Positions 50,956-61,966 of a stretch of 64,000 bases of DNA are shown piece after piece; within the stretch, counting starts at the first letter, position 1, and the number at the start of each line of letters is the position of its first letter. The stretch spans positions 44,081,550 through 44,145,549 of the forward strand of contig NC_086036.1 of NCBI RefSeq assembly GCF_036323735.1. The letters run 5' to 3'. The notes under the pieces were generated by a model. That model had not been told where the DNA came from. It worked only from the letters and a program-made list of their open reading frames with translations, and did not search any database. The position numbers were made by a program, and so were the translations under genes. The stretch comes from Rattus norvegicus (lineage: Eukaryota; Chordata; Mammalia; Rodentia; Muridae).

Positions 50956-51316
50956 AAAACAGTGAAGTGTCCGCCTGGGAAATTAGGCTACTTGTATCAA
51001 ATGCAGCAATTGAATTTGTTCTCAACAAATGATTTTCATGGTACTCCATAATCAAGGGTTCTCAGTAAATTTAAAGACTGTCTGCAATATGTATTGTAGG
51101 AGAAATTAGAATCATAGATAAGTGATTTTGAAACTGTATTAACCGCCAGCTTAATACAAACAGGGAAGAGAATTCTCTGCATTTCTCCTGCCTATCATAG
51201 CTGAAGAATTAGAATGATAAAGACGGCTTCAATACCAGCATGAATACAGCCATTGTGATGGAAATGTGGAGATGGAATTAGTTATCAGATCAGAAAACAA
51301 CATTTTTTTCTTTCAG
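50956..51316. other. Unique sequence upstream of exon-like segment
   Basis: No repeat recognised. The last bases (51303-51314) are the polypyrimidine run of the acceptor-like site described next. Confidence 0.35.
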
Positions 51317-51638
51317 AATTGTGCCTGTGCCCTTGACTCCTCTTTTGTTTGCCAACTGCCTTCCGTTTGTTCGTGCCACACTTCATTCCCCATCATTTCC
51401 CCCTTGTGGATAAATCAGGAAGAGGGACGTGATACTCCAAAGGAAACCCTGGTTCTCACTCTTAAATTGCCAACTTTAAATCGTGTCCATTCCGGCTTAC
51501 ACACAGAAACCATAACGAACTGTCTATCCTCCAGAAGGCAACATCTGCCGTGCTGAAGTTTCAGAAAACACCATTCAGTGCCAAAGCGCATCTTCAACCA
51601 GAACTAGAAAAGCACATTTGTGAAAATGACCTGCCTGG
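51317..51638 (+). other. Exon-like segment (hypothetical)
   Basis: A polypyrimidine tract ATTTTTTTCTTTCAG ends at 51316 and a strong donor-like sequence GG/GTAAGG begins at 51639, bracketing 322 bp that are less AT-rich than the surroundings and free of recognisable repeats. One frame is open from 51266 to a stop at 51556, so the segment could not be an internal coding exon in that frame throughout; a non-coding RNA exon or a chance pairing of sites are both possible. No homology is known to me. Confidence 0.2.
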
Positions 51639-52917
51639 GTAAGGCTCCAGGGACCATTATTAGCCAAGGAAGCTTCGATTGGTGCAGCTTCTATGTCCTC
51701 TCCTACTTGTCTGTCACTCATTATTTTCGAGGAAAAATTGATGGAAAATAAAATTGGTTTGTATAAAATCCCACTGTTAATTAGATAATATAGGAGTGTT
51801 ATTATTCCTGCCCGGAATATAATCCAGTACCATGCCATTCCCCAAGTTACTGCAGTTCATTAGCTGAATCAAGGCAGCTCTGCTGAGGCTGTGGAGGTTT
51901 TTAGAGTTCACCTTTCTCAAGGAGCAAATGAAAAGGGCAACACTTGACAATTTCTCATTTCATAATGGGAAATTTATTCAAGACTTTTTCCCTCAATTTA
52001 TCACTAAAGACATATTACAATTAAATGCCTTCATTTGCACACAAGTAGCCTATAAACTCTTTTCTTTAATTCCCTGGGTATTTACAGTATGTTTCTTCCT
52101 AGTGATTTTATATTTGATTTTACTCTCTGTTCACCTATTAGGCAGTCTGACTCAGAAACTGAATACCGTGAGTAGTGACAAAGGACTAGCAGGGAACAAA
52201 TTTCATCCTGCTCAGGTCAGCAAAAACAGGATGAGAAACGAGCCCATCATCCTAAGGATCCTCTTTCCTGACTCCAGACGTGGATTATCCAGATCCTGAT
52301 TAAGGACTACTTCCAAATGGTCCATCCTGCCTTTAGCAGGAAACATGTTCATTTCCTCTGAACTAAAATATCCCATGTGGAAACCTATTCACCTACGCCC
52401 CATTACATTACACCCCATTTCAGCATGCTACATTGTATGTACTTTTCATGCTTAGGAGTAATTACATTTGTTCTTAGAATTAAAAGAAAATTGTCATAAT
52501 ATATTTCCTTTTTCTAATGGTCATTATATTTACAGTTGTTCCACAAAGACCTACCACAGAAATCCATTTTATTTAGATCTATTTAACTTCATAGCATAAA
52601 CATTTCTAGAATTCAGTCTTCCAAATCCAACCTCAGGTACAAATTATTGTCCATTATAAATATAAAGGAACTTGGCCATGCTATAGTATGTCTCTTCAGA
52701 CTTGAAAACCACTCACAATTTACAGTTACCACATTCAAAATCTGTTTAAATATTGGTAGTATAGTTGTAATTACATATTTGCCTAAAATGATATATGGTT
52801 GATTTAAATGATCTGTGAGATTATTTCCATCCTAAAACCAATGAACATACATCCAAACATATATATAATTTCCAAATTCATAAGGAATCATATTAATTTT
52901 CATTTACCTAAAATGTC
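51639..52917. other. Unique sequence
   Basis: No repeat recognised. A 123-codon plus frame (51928-52299) includes a hydrophobic stretch at about residues 47-71, but the DNA is AT-rich and no signal supports expression. Confidence 0.35.
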
Positions 52918-53031
52918 ATGTAATACATATACAAATATGTATACGAATATATGACATTTACACACAATACACATACACAAAACACACACATGCACACACA
53001 TGCACATGCACACACATACATATATATATGT

Positions 53032-53087
<56 letters not shown>

Positions 53088-53088
53088 T
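52918..53088 (+). repeat. Compound AT/CA/GATA repeat
   Basis: Alternating ATATAC and CACACATG blocks followed by about 14 GATA units (53031-53087). Confidence 0.92.
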
Positions 53089-53229
53089 TTCTTAGGAGCC
53101 ATAGACTGACAAAATATCCCTATACTAGTCATAAGATTTGACATTTCATTATATTGGTCATGGAAATTCAAGAGACTCAAAAACAATATAGGTTTGGTTG
53201 CCTACTAGAAATTGAAGATAAATCTTTAT

Positions 53230-53970
53230 TGTCGAAGATACTATGCACTTTAGATATGACTCAGAGAATTTGAGCTGCTCTGTCTTGAAATCCTCCTCCT
53301 GAAGACTAGCTTTAACAGCACCAGAAGGTGCTATACAAGCTGCCAAGAGAGGGAAGAAACTGCTAGCCCTACCCAGGTATAACATCTATGCCAACAACTG
53401 CCAATGTGGCAAGATATCTTTCAAAGTAAATAGTGGCACTCATATCTTAGTGGTAATGAATAGCTATCTGGTAGGGCTTAAGGCTTGCTCATCAGGAGGG
53501 AAATCACTTATTATACTGAAAACACATCCTCCTACCCAAAGTTACTGAGGTCATGGACCTTACAGGAGAAACTAATATCTTCAATTTACTAAGCCATCAT
53601 TATTTCTAAGGGAAATCTAATATTTATACATATAGATAAATATATCTCTTAGTCCTCATTAAGGAATATTCTCTTAGCAGCAAATGTAAAGCATTTCATA
53701 ACCACAACTGTTTGAAATGCAGAGAACAACTGATATTGGAAGGCTCACCCCCCAATAGATACAACTACAACATATCTTCTCCACCCAAGGCTCAGGGAAC
53801 ATCATGGTAGAGGAGGATAAAAAGGTCGTAAGGTCCAGGGGGCCAGGAGGTCTGTAATAAACCTAATGGATAAGCCACACATATGATAGATACCTCACAA
53901 TATGGCTGCCTAAACAAGAATCAAATAATGACAACAGTAATAGGCATACTAGATTCTAAGGCATGTACCA
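53230..53970 (+). mobile_element. About 0.7-kb rodent interspersed repeat, unnamed
   Basis: The order aaactgctagccctacccag, gtataacatctatgccaaca, AACTGCCAATGTGGCAAGA, taaatagtggcactcatatc, ACTGAGGTCATGGACCTTAC, AGATACAACTACAACATATC, ggctcagggaacatcatggt, AATATGGCTGCCTAAACAAG and aatagg-CATAC matches a rodent repeat known to me from intergenic sequence. It may be internal retroelement sequence; not named. Confidence 0.4.
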
Positions 53971-56380
53971 AAGGGATGCGGAGAGATGGCAAATTAGTGT
54001 TCTTTCAAGATGAGTTCCCTAATTGCATTTTTAATACAAAATGGTCAGCCCTATGAATAAAATCTATATATAAAATCTATGTATATTAGAAAGATATCTA
54101 GATATTCATGTAGAATACATATTTATGATATATAGAGATTAGATAGATATACATATAGATTTAGATATTTATTTATATTTAATATTATTATTAAACAATA
54201 ATATTCAGACACAGATAATGATATTTACACATTATGTTATATATCTAGTTATATAATGCATTTATGCATATAATAATAACAACTAAAGAGCAAGTCATGA
54301 ATTTGAGAGAGAACAAGGAGGTAATTTTTTTTAAGTTTTCAGTTACTAAATTAGTTTTACTAGTGGTTTGAATCATCACTTAACTGAAGAAACTGAGTAG
54401 AAAACAAATTTTTTAAAGAAGCTATTTCTTATTTATGCAGATGAATTTTTCTTATTGTTTGCATATATTTCTTACTTAAATTTGGCTCTGGTCATTGGAT
54501 TGCAAACAGTTAAGATGATGAAAGCCTCTTAAAGATACAAATTCAAGAAAAAGGTATTTTAGCTAGATGTGACATAGACTAATATGACAAATGTGAAATC
54601 TGGTGTTGAGAGAATCCTCCTAAGGATCATGCATTCATAAAAAATGTATACATAGAACTGTGTAAAATATAAAGTGTATAGATTGAGCTACGCAAAGTAT
54701 ATGGTACTTTTGAAACTGAAAAATGAGAATGTTTTCAGAGAAAATGCACATAAACTAATGGGAATTTCATTTGTAATATATTGCCTACATTATCCCTGTC
54801 TATGTAGGATATGAAGGAAATGCAACATCCCTGCTCACATTAAAAGACAAGTATTGAAGTCTGCCCTGGAACTATTTAGAGAGGTTCATCTGTGTTTTCT
54901 GAATATTTCAGTCTTATAGAAACCAATATTTGAGAAGCTAAGGCTAATAAGAATCTGCATTTGGGTTGCAATGAAATGTAATGAGCAAGAGAAGAGATAA
55001 GGAAGATCTTTCATGGTAGATCAAGCCTTAGTAGTCAACGTTCACATCTATGTACTTCTACTTTGACGTCAGTTGGCATCTAAGGGATGAATGGAATTTT
55101 TTACTTAAAAGAAGAATATAGGAAAGGTAAAACAGAAAGGGACCTCAGCAGTAACCACTACAATGTTTCCCACCACACAGCAAGAGATGAGAAAATAACC
55201 AGAAGATATATCATAAATACAACTAAACTCGGCAGTACCTTCTAGCCAATTCTCCTGGAACAAACCTATGGGAAATTTGTATAATGAGCCAAAGACACAA
55301 TAAGGCTTAATTTTTTGAGGGGATCCCGATCAGAAATGCCCACTTTAAAAAATGTGAGTGTTTTCTTACATATAAACATTTTAAAACTCGAAATAGTACT
55401 AGTAACATAAAAAGGAGTCATGACTTGTTTATTACGGGAGCGATGACTGGTTTATTTTCTAGAAGATTACAAAGAGTCAAGCAGGAGTTTCCATCTTGAG
55501 GTGAGGGAAGGTGATTATTTAGCTAAGCTAATTTTAAAAATAATATTAAATGAAAAGAACATTACATTTGACTAACTTATCAGTGTGCTTGCCCAAGGCT
55601 GTTAACTACAGCTGGCTTCCAAACCTTGTCATCTCCATATACTAGCAAAAGAAGTCCACTTTCTTACCACAGAAGATTGAAAATCATATCTTTACTAAAA
55701 CTACAAAAAGAAGATGTTCTAAATATCTATGGTTAATTATTAAGTCCTTCTTGATGTCAATGGGTTACTATGTAAAATGTCAGTGTTGTATAATTGTTGA
55801 CACTAATAAAAATCAATGGTTAAATTTCTAGTGTTTATTCATTATACCTTGATTTGTTTTAGATACTCTTATGGCCTAAAGCCAGTCAACTTTTCCAGGA
55901 CTTGAATATATAAGATAATATCCCCAAATCAATATATAAATATGTATATATAATGCATATTTATAGATGTGAGCTCAAGTATAAATGAATGTTTACATGT
56001 GTATCAAAATGAAAAATGGCAATCTCCTTACAGAACAAGGATTATAAAGTAAAAAATACAGATTTAGGATGAGAGGATCAATCTATATTATATCCCTGAA
56101 AAGGCGAAGAAAAGTATGTTTCAGAAACAAAACAAAATCAAGCCAAGATATTTTCAGAGATTACTTACGATCTAGAATGTCTGTAAACTGGAAAAATGAA
56201 ATTATCTTTACTAATTAAACTGTGACATAATTAGTTCTGTTTGATGAAGATCATAACTTGGCACCAAGGACTATTTAAAGAATAAGACAGAATCTAGAGA
56301 GAAAACCATCATAAATCCCAGCTTATTTTCTGATTCCCAGAAAAGGTTTAGAAACACTGTGGAGTAAGATCTAGGAGGAG
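53971..56380. other. Unique AT-rich sequence
   Basis: No gene or confident repeat seen. 54050-54280 is dominated by ATAT and AGATA patterns. Confidence 0.35.
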
Positions 56381-56468
56381 GGGGTTGGGTATTTAGCTCA
56401 ATGGTAGAGCCCTTGCCTAGAAAGCTCAAGGCCCTGGGTTCAGTCCCCAGCTCGGGAGGAAAAAATAG
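56381..56468 (+). mobile_element. ID-family SINE (first copy)
   Basis: It begins GGGGTTGGGTATTTAGCTCA and contains TGGTAGAGCCCTTGCCTAGA and caaggccctgggttcagtcc with a short A-rich tail. ID elements derive from BC1 RNA/tRNA-Ala and are transcribed from internal RNA polymerase III boxes; here box A (TAGCTCAATGG) and box B (GGTTCAGTCC) carry substitutions. It is older than the copy 55 bp downstream. Confidence 0.93.
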
Positions 56469-56521
56469 AACTATTGAATTGTACTTTCTCAAACATACTC
56501 TCTGAAACATCACATTTTAAT

Positions 56522-56616
56522 GGGGTTGGGGATTTAGCTCAGTGGTAGAGCGCTTGCCTAACAAGCGCAAGGCCCTGAGTTCGTACCCAGCTCCGAAAAA
56601 AAAAGAAAAAAAAAAG
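56522..56616 (+). mobile_element. ID-family SINE (second, young copy)
   Basis: GGGGTTGGGGATTTAGCTCA, GTGGTAGAGCGCTTGCCTAA, CAAGCGCAAGGCCCTGAG and CCAGCTCCG then A9GA10 match the rat ID consensus almost perfectly. Box A is intact (TAGCTCAGTGG). Box B reads GAGTTCGTACC, with changes from GGGTTCGGTCC that would weaken the internal promoter. It is a SINE insertion, not a tRNA gene. Confidence 0.96.
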
Positions 56617-57373
56617 ATCTTGGGTGAGTAGAAGCAATATAATTAAAATATAGTTCATGACTCCTTCAGATTTAAAAAACATTTGTTTAGGATGGACACA
56701 AATGAGGTTTGTTATTTAGTATTTATTAAATAAAAATATTAAAATTTTCCCTAGGAACTATCAGTTGCATAGATTTTTTCTAATGGTACTAGAGTCAAAG
56801 AAATTAAAGGAATATAACAATAAATAAATCAATAAATAAATACAGACTTTTCTCTGTATGCAAAACAAAGTAAATATATTCTCAGTTGAATTTACAGAGC
56901 AAATACTTGAGATGTATGTGTACAATGGAATATTTTATAATAAAGCAAATTTCTGGAACTTTAAAATTTTCCTGAAATCTTAATCTGATTGTCCAATTCC
57001 CCAAGGAATATTTTGTAAATTTAAAAAAGCAGAAGAGGGACAAAAAAATCCAAAACACTGGGTAAAAATGGAAGAAGTAATTTGGAAATACATTCATTGA
57101 AAAAAATGATTTTCATAGAGTTAAGAAAGATATAACCAAGAACTGATTAACATTCAAAAGTGTACAGCAGCAAAGTTTGAGGTCAATGTTACACTAATTA
57201 CTTACGTGTAAGCTTAGACCCCCTTAGATGTTATCTAGTTTACAAGTTCAGAGAAGACAAACAAAGCAAAGAGCAGAGCCTAATAAAATGTTAAGTGCAT
57301 AAATGTTACAAAAAACAATTACTGAAATTGATTTAACCCCACTTACTAGGTAAGTTTCTGCATATACAATGTT
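56617..57373. other. Unique AT-rich sequence
   Basis: No gene or confident repeat seen; short AAAT repeats at 56817-56842. Confidence 0.35.
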
Positions 57374-57374
57374 C

Positions 57375-57454
<80 letters not shown>
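57374..57454 (+). repeat. (CA)n-(TA)n compound microsatellite
   Basis: About 16 CA units followed by about 25 TA units. Confidence 0.97.
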
Positions 57455-57456
<2 letters not shown>

Positions 57457-57639
57457 TGTTCTATGCGTATAACATAGACATTCACATACTAGCTGGCATA
57501 TTGATTTAGAACCATTACTGAAGTTATCTACACAAAAGTTTCCTTCAATATTCAAATGTTTAAACTCATTTCATTTAATATTGATCTGCATTTATTTTAA
57601 TTCCATAGTATTTGAAGGAAGTCATCCATGTGTGGATTC

Positions 57640-57732
57640 AATGCATAGACTCTTTTTTTTAAAGCCTTCATTTCTTTATTCTTTGTACACAAAGAAAAAT
57701 ATGGAACACTACACAAAAAATGCATAGATTCT
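57640..57732 (-). pseudogene. Tiny 5'-truncated retrocopy with poly(A) and TSDs
   Basis: Imperfect 14-bp direct repeats AATGCATAGA(C/T)TCT at 57640-57653 and 57719-57732 flank a 65-bp insert. On the minus strand the insert ends with AATAAAGAAATGAAGGCTTT and a run of eight A: a polyadenylation hexamer (57675-57680) about 12 nt before a poly(A) tail. These are the hallmarks of an L1-mediated processed retrocopy truncated to the last ~57 nt of an mRNA 3' UTR. I do not recognise the parent gene. Confidence 0.75.
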
Positions 57733-58620
57733 TATCTAATCAAGGTGTTATTGTAGGTCAACTTCCAGATATTAAAAACAGAATTTGCTCCAAATCTTTA
57801 TTGGTTTTTTTCTATAATTGAAAATGATTGTTTCTTATATGCAAACAAACTTAAATATTGAAGTATTGAACTGGTCTTCACTATTCAATATGATAGTCAA
57901 ATTAAATATACATTATAGAGCTCTATATTGGTTAGATACCTATTTTCCACGGTTACACAAGAATAATGAACACTTTTAAAAGGTTGGAACAGACATTGCA
58001 ACCATAGATTTACTGGCTTTGCAAAGATGTAACCATCTCGTTTGTAAATAATGTGCACTTTTAATTGGTAAATTGGGATGGTGCACACTGAGGAGACTGC
58101 AGCCCTGTGGAGACAATCTGTTGTGTGACATTGCTTTGATATTTGCAGAGATTTTTGTCTCCTTTAAAAAAGGTGTTAATTTTATAAGCTCAAAGAGCCC
58201 TAAAACCAAACACTAAGTACATAAAAACAATGATCTTGTTTACAACTTTTACCCATGAATTTCTAAATAAAATTCAAACACATCTGTTTCCTAAAGGATA
58301 TGATGATGTTCCCATTATTTGATGCTTATTAAGTTAGAACTGCAACCATCAAATGCTGTGGGGGAACAGCATAGATGATTATGCTAAGTCATTAACTCAT
58401 TATTTCCAGCAAAGTATAGATAAAAGACAAATTTCCTACCACACATGTAATTTATCTTTCAGAATGGGTGAACTCTGAAGTCACCTTGTATGTTGAACTG
58501 AATCTAATGTCTATTCTAATATTTGTGTTCTGTGTCCTCAGTGGCAAAAGAAAACCAGTTGTTTGGCTGCCAGGATTTTAAATTAAGCAGATTTTTCACT
58601 GAAAACTTATATTTAAAACC
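57733..58620. other. Unique sequence
   Basis: No gene or confident repeat seen. Confidence 0.35.
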
Positions 58621-58639
58621 ATTTTTAGTAATTACAGTT

Positions 58640-60164
58640 CAATTTCAATTTTTAGTAATTTACATTTCAATTGTTATTACCTTTCCCTGTTTCCAAGAAA
58701 GATATAGCTGGGTCCTCAGGTAGTGCAATGTCCAATTTTCTGAGGAAGCTCCAGACTGATTTCCAGAATGGTTGTACCAGTCTACAATCCCACCAACAAT
58801 GAAGGAGTGTTGCTCTTTCTCCACATCCTCGCCAGCATATACTGTTGCTGGAGTTTTTGATCTTAGCCATTCTGACTGGTGTAAGGTGGACTCTCAGGGT
58901 TGTTTTGATTTGCATTTGTTATGACTAAAGATGTTGAACATTTCTTTAGGTGTTTCTCAACCATTCAGCATTCCTCAGCTGTGAATTCTTTGTTTAGCTC
59001 TGAACCCCGTTTTTAATAGGGTTATTTGTCTCCCTGCAGTCTAACTTCTTGAGTTCTTTGTATATTTTGGATATAAGCCCTCTATCACTTGTAGGATTGG
59101 TAAAGATATTTTCCCAATCTGTTGGTTGCCATTTTTGTCCTAACAACAGTGTCCTTTGCCTTACAGAAGCTTTGTAGTTTTATGAGATCCTATTTGTCAA
59201 TTCTTGATCTTAGAGCATAAGCCATTGGTGTTTTGTTCAGGAAATTTTCTCCAGTGCCCATGTGCTTGAGACTTTTACCCACTTTTTCTTCTATTAGTTT
59301 GAGTGTATCTGGTTTGATGTGGAGGTTCTTGATTTACTTGGACTTAAGCTTTGTACAGGGTGATAAGAATGGATCAATCTGCATTCTTCTACATACTGAC
59401 CTCCAGTTGAAACATCACCATTTGCTGAAAATGCTATCTTTTTTCCATTGGATGGTTTCAGCTCCTTTGTCAAAAATCAAGTGACCATAGGTGTGTGGGT
59501 TCATTTCTGGGTCTTCAATTCTATTCCACTGGTCTATCTGCCTGTCCCTGACCAATACCATACAATTTTTTATCACTATTGCTCTGTAATACTGCTTGAG
59601 TTCAGGGATAGTGATTCCCCCTGAAGTCCTTTTATTGTTGAGGATAGTTTTAGCTATTTTAGGTTTTGTTATTCCAGATGAATTTGCAAATTGTTCTGTC
59701 TAACTCTCTGAAGAATTGGATTGGTATTTTGATGGGGATTGCATTGAATTCGTAGATTGCGTTTGGTAAGATGGCCATTTTTACTATATTAATTCTGCCA
59801 ATCCATGAGCATGGGAGATCATTCCATCTTCCAAGGTCTTCTTCAATTTCTTTGTTGAGAGGCTTGAAGTTCTCATCATACAGATCTTTCACTTGCTTGG
59901 TTAATGTCACACCGAGGTATTTTATATTATTTTGGATTATTTTGAACGGTGTCGTTTCCTTAATATCTTTCTCGGTTTGTTTCTCTTTTATGTAGAGGAA
60001 GGCTACCGATTTATTTGAGTTTATCTTATACCCAGCCACTTTGCTGAAGCTGTTTATCAGCTTTAGTAGTTCTCTGACGGAACTTTTGGGATCACTTAAA
60101 TATACTATCATATCATCTGCAAATAGTGATATTTTGACTTCTTCCTTCCCAATCTGTATCCAGG
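58640..60164 (-). pseudogene. L1 ORF2 fragment (reverse transcriptase to C-terminus), internally deleted
   Basis: Minus-strand translation gives L1 ORF2p from just before the RT catalytic motif FADDMIVY (near 60100) through YKINSNKS, NNIKYLGVTL, DLPCSWIGRINIVKMAILP and FIWNNK (to about 59660), then in shifted frames down to LLHCWWDCRLVQPFWKSVW (near 58800) and LPEDPAI. Frameshifts and stops separate the blocks, so no polymerase is made. Directly after LPEDPAISF the sequence jumps to the L1 3' terminus (GGAAACAGGGAAAGGTAATA, AATTGAAATGTAAATT), skipping the ORF2 end and nearly all of the 3' UTR. The 5' end is joined to the 3' UTR of another L1 piece at about 60164. Confidence 0.9.
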
Positions 60165-60870
60165 GTTTGGTGCTCACCCAAGGGAACCATTCCAAGTTGG
60201 GCTGGTAATTGGATGTTCTTCCCTTCAATCTATGCTTCATTTTTGCCCTTGCATTTCTTTTAGACGGGGACAGTTCTGGGTCAAAAATTTTGAAGATGGA
60301 TTGGTGTCCCTATCCTTTCACTGGGTGCCCTGTCTAACTGAGGTTATCTTTTCAGTTTCTATCTCCTTATTTTTGGGCATTTGGCTAAGATCACCTCCAC
60401 CGAATCCTGGGAGTCTTTGACACCCCAGGTCTCTGGGACTTTATAGAGATCCCACCTCTACCACCAACACTCACCTCCAGCAGCTGCATATTTCCATTCA
60501 TTCTCCTGGAACTCTGGGCTTCTTTTCTGTCTTCCTCTACACCTGATTCCCCATCCCCCCTTTTTTCTCACCCTCCTTTCCCTGACCTAGGTCCTTCCCT
60601 CATTTTGACTCACGTGATTACTTTGTTCACCCTTCTAAATGAGATTGAAGCATCCTCACTTGGGCCTTCCTTTTTGTTAAACTTCTTATGATCTGTGAGT
60701 TGTATCATGGGTATTTTGAAATTTTTGATTAATATCCTCTTATCAATGATGTTCTTTGGGGTCTGGGTTATTTCACTCAGGATAATATTTTCTAGTTCCA
60801 TTCATTTGCCTGCAAAATTAATGATATCCTCATTTTTAATAGCTAAATAGTATTCTATTGTATACATGAA
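60165..60870 (-). mobile_element. L1 ORF2 end plus 3' UTR, joined to 58640-60164
   Basis: On the minus strand: remnant of ORF2 C-terminus (MELENIILSEITQ near 60800), then L1 3' UTR running down to about 60164 (complements of cctcacttgggccttccttt, cctatcctttcactgggtgc and gcatttcttttagacgggga). It is truncated before the G-rich tract and poly(A). In L1 order it belongs downstream of the neighbouring RT fragment but lies upstream of it, so this is a rearrangement or two fused copies. Confidence 0.8.
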
Positions 60871-60891
60871 CTTTTCTATTGTGTTTTCTTT

Positions 60892-60922
<31 letters not shown>
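60892..60922 (+). repeat. (TG)n microsatellite
   Basis: About 15 TG units between L1 and a B2-type SINE. Confidence 0.95.
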
Positions 60923-60923
<1 letters not shown>

Positions 60924-60929
60924 GTTTGA

Positions 60930-61112
60930 TTGCATGTATGTATTTGCCACAGGCTTGCTTCATGCCCACTGAGTTCAGGAACAGGAGTCTGTTCCCATGG
61001 GACTGAAATCATGGGTAGCTATGAAATACATGTTGTTGCTAAAAATCAAACCTTGGTTCTTTGCAAGAACAGGATGTTCTCTTAACCACTCAGCTATCTC
61101 CCTAGTACTAAA
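60930..61112 (-). mobile_element. B2/B3 SINE, antisense
   Basis: The plus strand reads TGCATGTATGTATTTGCCAC, ggcttgcttcatgcccactg, AGTTCAGGAACAGGAGTCTG, AATCAAACCTTGGTTCTTTG, CAAGAACAGGATGTTCTC and ttaaccactcagctatctcc, the reverse complement of a B2/B3 SINE with its tRNA-like head at the right. Confidence 0.75.
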
Positions 61113-61598
61113 AGAAATTTTAAAAATCTTGAAATATGTAAAATGGAGAGTATTTTGATAGGCAAGTTTTGATAATAATAACCTACAATTTAATCCAACT
61201 TGAGATTTATACTCAGAACAACTGCTAATATAGACCAACAAGATTTTTGCAAAAATCAAGATTAAATTCTAAAATAAATAAAGGACTCAAAAATTATCAA
61301 AAATTTTTATGTGAAAAGACTTGAATTCAGGTGTATAATTTTGTAAGAAGAGATTTGATGGAATGGGAAAAAGAATAGGTAATGATAAATCAAAATCTTT
61401 GATCATGAACATTATATTAATGAACAAAATTGTAAAAGAATAAATACATTAAATATTTTTGAAGCATAGGAATTAGAAGGCCTATATTAATTTCCAAATG
61501 ATCAGAAAGCTATATTATTTAAGACCATTCAGTATTTCCTTGGGAATACTGGTAAAAATCCAGAGAAAGAAATAACAGACCTCATAAATAGAACCTAT
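61113..61598. other. Unique AT-rich sequence
   Basis: No gene or confident repeat seen. Confidence 0.35.
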
Positions 61599-61965
61599 GT
61601 TGGTTCTAATGCTTTGAATTAATTGACAGTCTGTATGTCCAAATGTGGAAGGTCCTTGTCCCCAGTTAGTTTTTGATCAACCAATAAAAAGACAAGAGCT
61701 AATGGCTGGGTGGAGAGAGAGGTGGAATTTTTAAATTTTGTGGTCTAGGAAATGAAAGAAGGGAAGAGAGAGAGTTCACCATGGTGAGGAAGAAGAAAGA
61801 TCAAATCTAAAGGTCCTTCCCTGATTGGGCCTGGACTAGCAGAAATAAAATATAGATTTTAAAAGATGTTAACTAAGGAGTACCAGAGAGGAGTATTTGC
61901 TAACCAGGGACAGTTTAGGGATGCCAAGCCTTAGAGCTAGTCATGGCACATTAAAACTAAGCTAA
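61599..61965 (+). mobile_element. LTR-like element, second copy of the family at 14051
   Basis: It begins TGTTGGTTCTAATGCTTTGA, followed by aaggtccttgtccccagtta, CCAATAAAAAGACAAGAGCT, CTTCCCTGATTGGGCCTGGA and ggacagtttagggatgccaa, in the same order as 14051-14360. An AATAAA lies at 61682-61688. It stops where the young L1 starts, so the L1 appears inserted into or next to it; its right end may lie beyond the window. Confidence 0.55.
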
Positions 61966-61966
61966 G

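Noticed and set aside
51928..52299. 123-codon plus frame with one hydrophobic segment
   Set aside because: The hydrophobicity follows from T-rich DNA, and nothing else supports a gene. It lies just beyond the exon-like segment, but no splice signals link them.
56381..56616. tRNA-Ala-like gene
   Set aside because: The tRNA-like segment is the head of ID SINEs with A-rich tails; it does not fold into a full tRNA.
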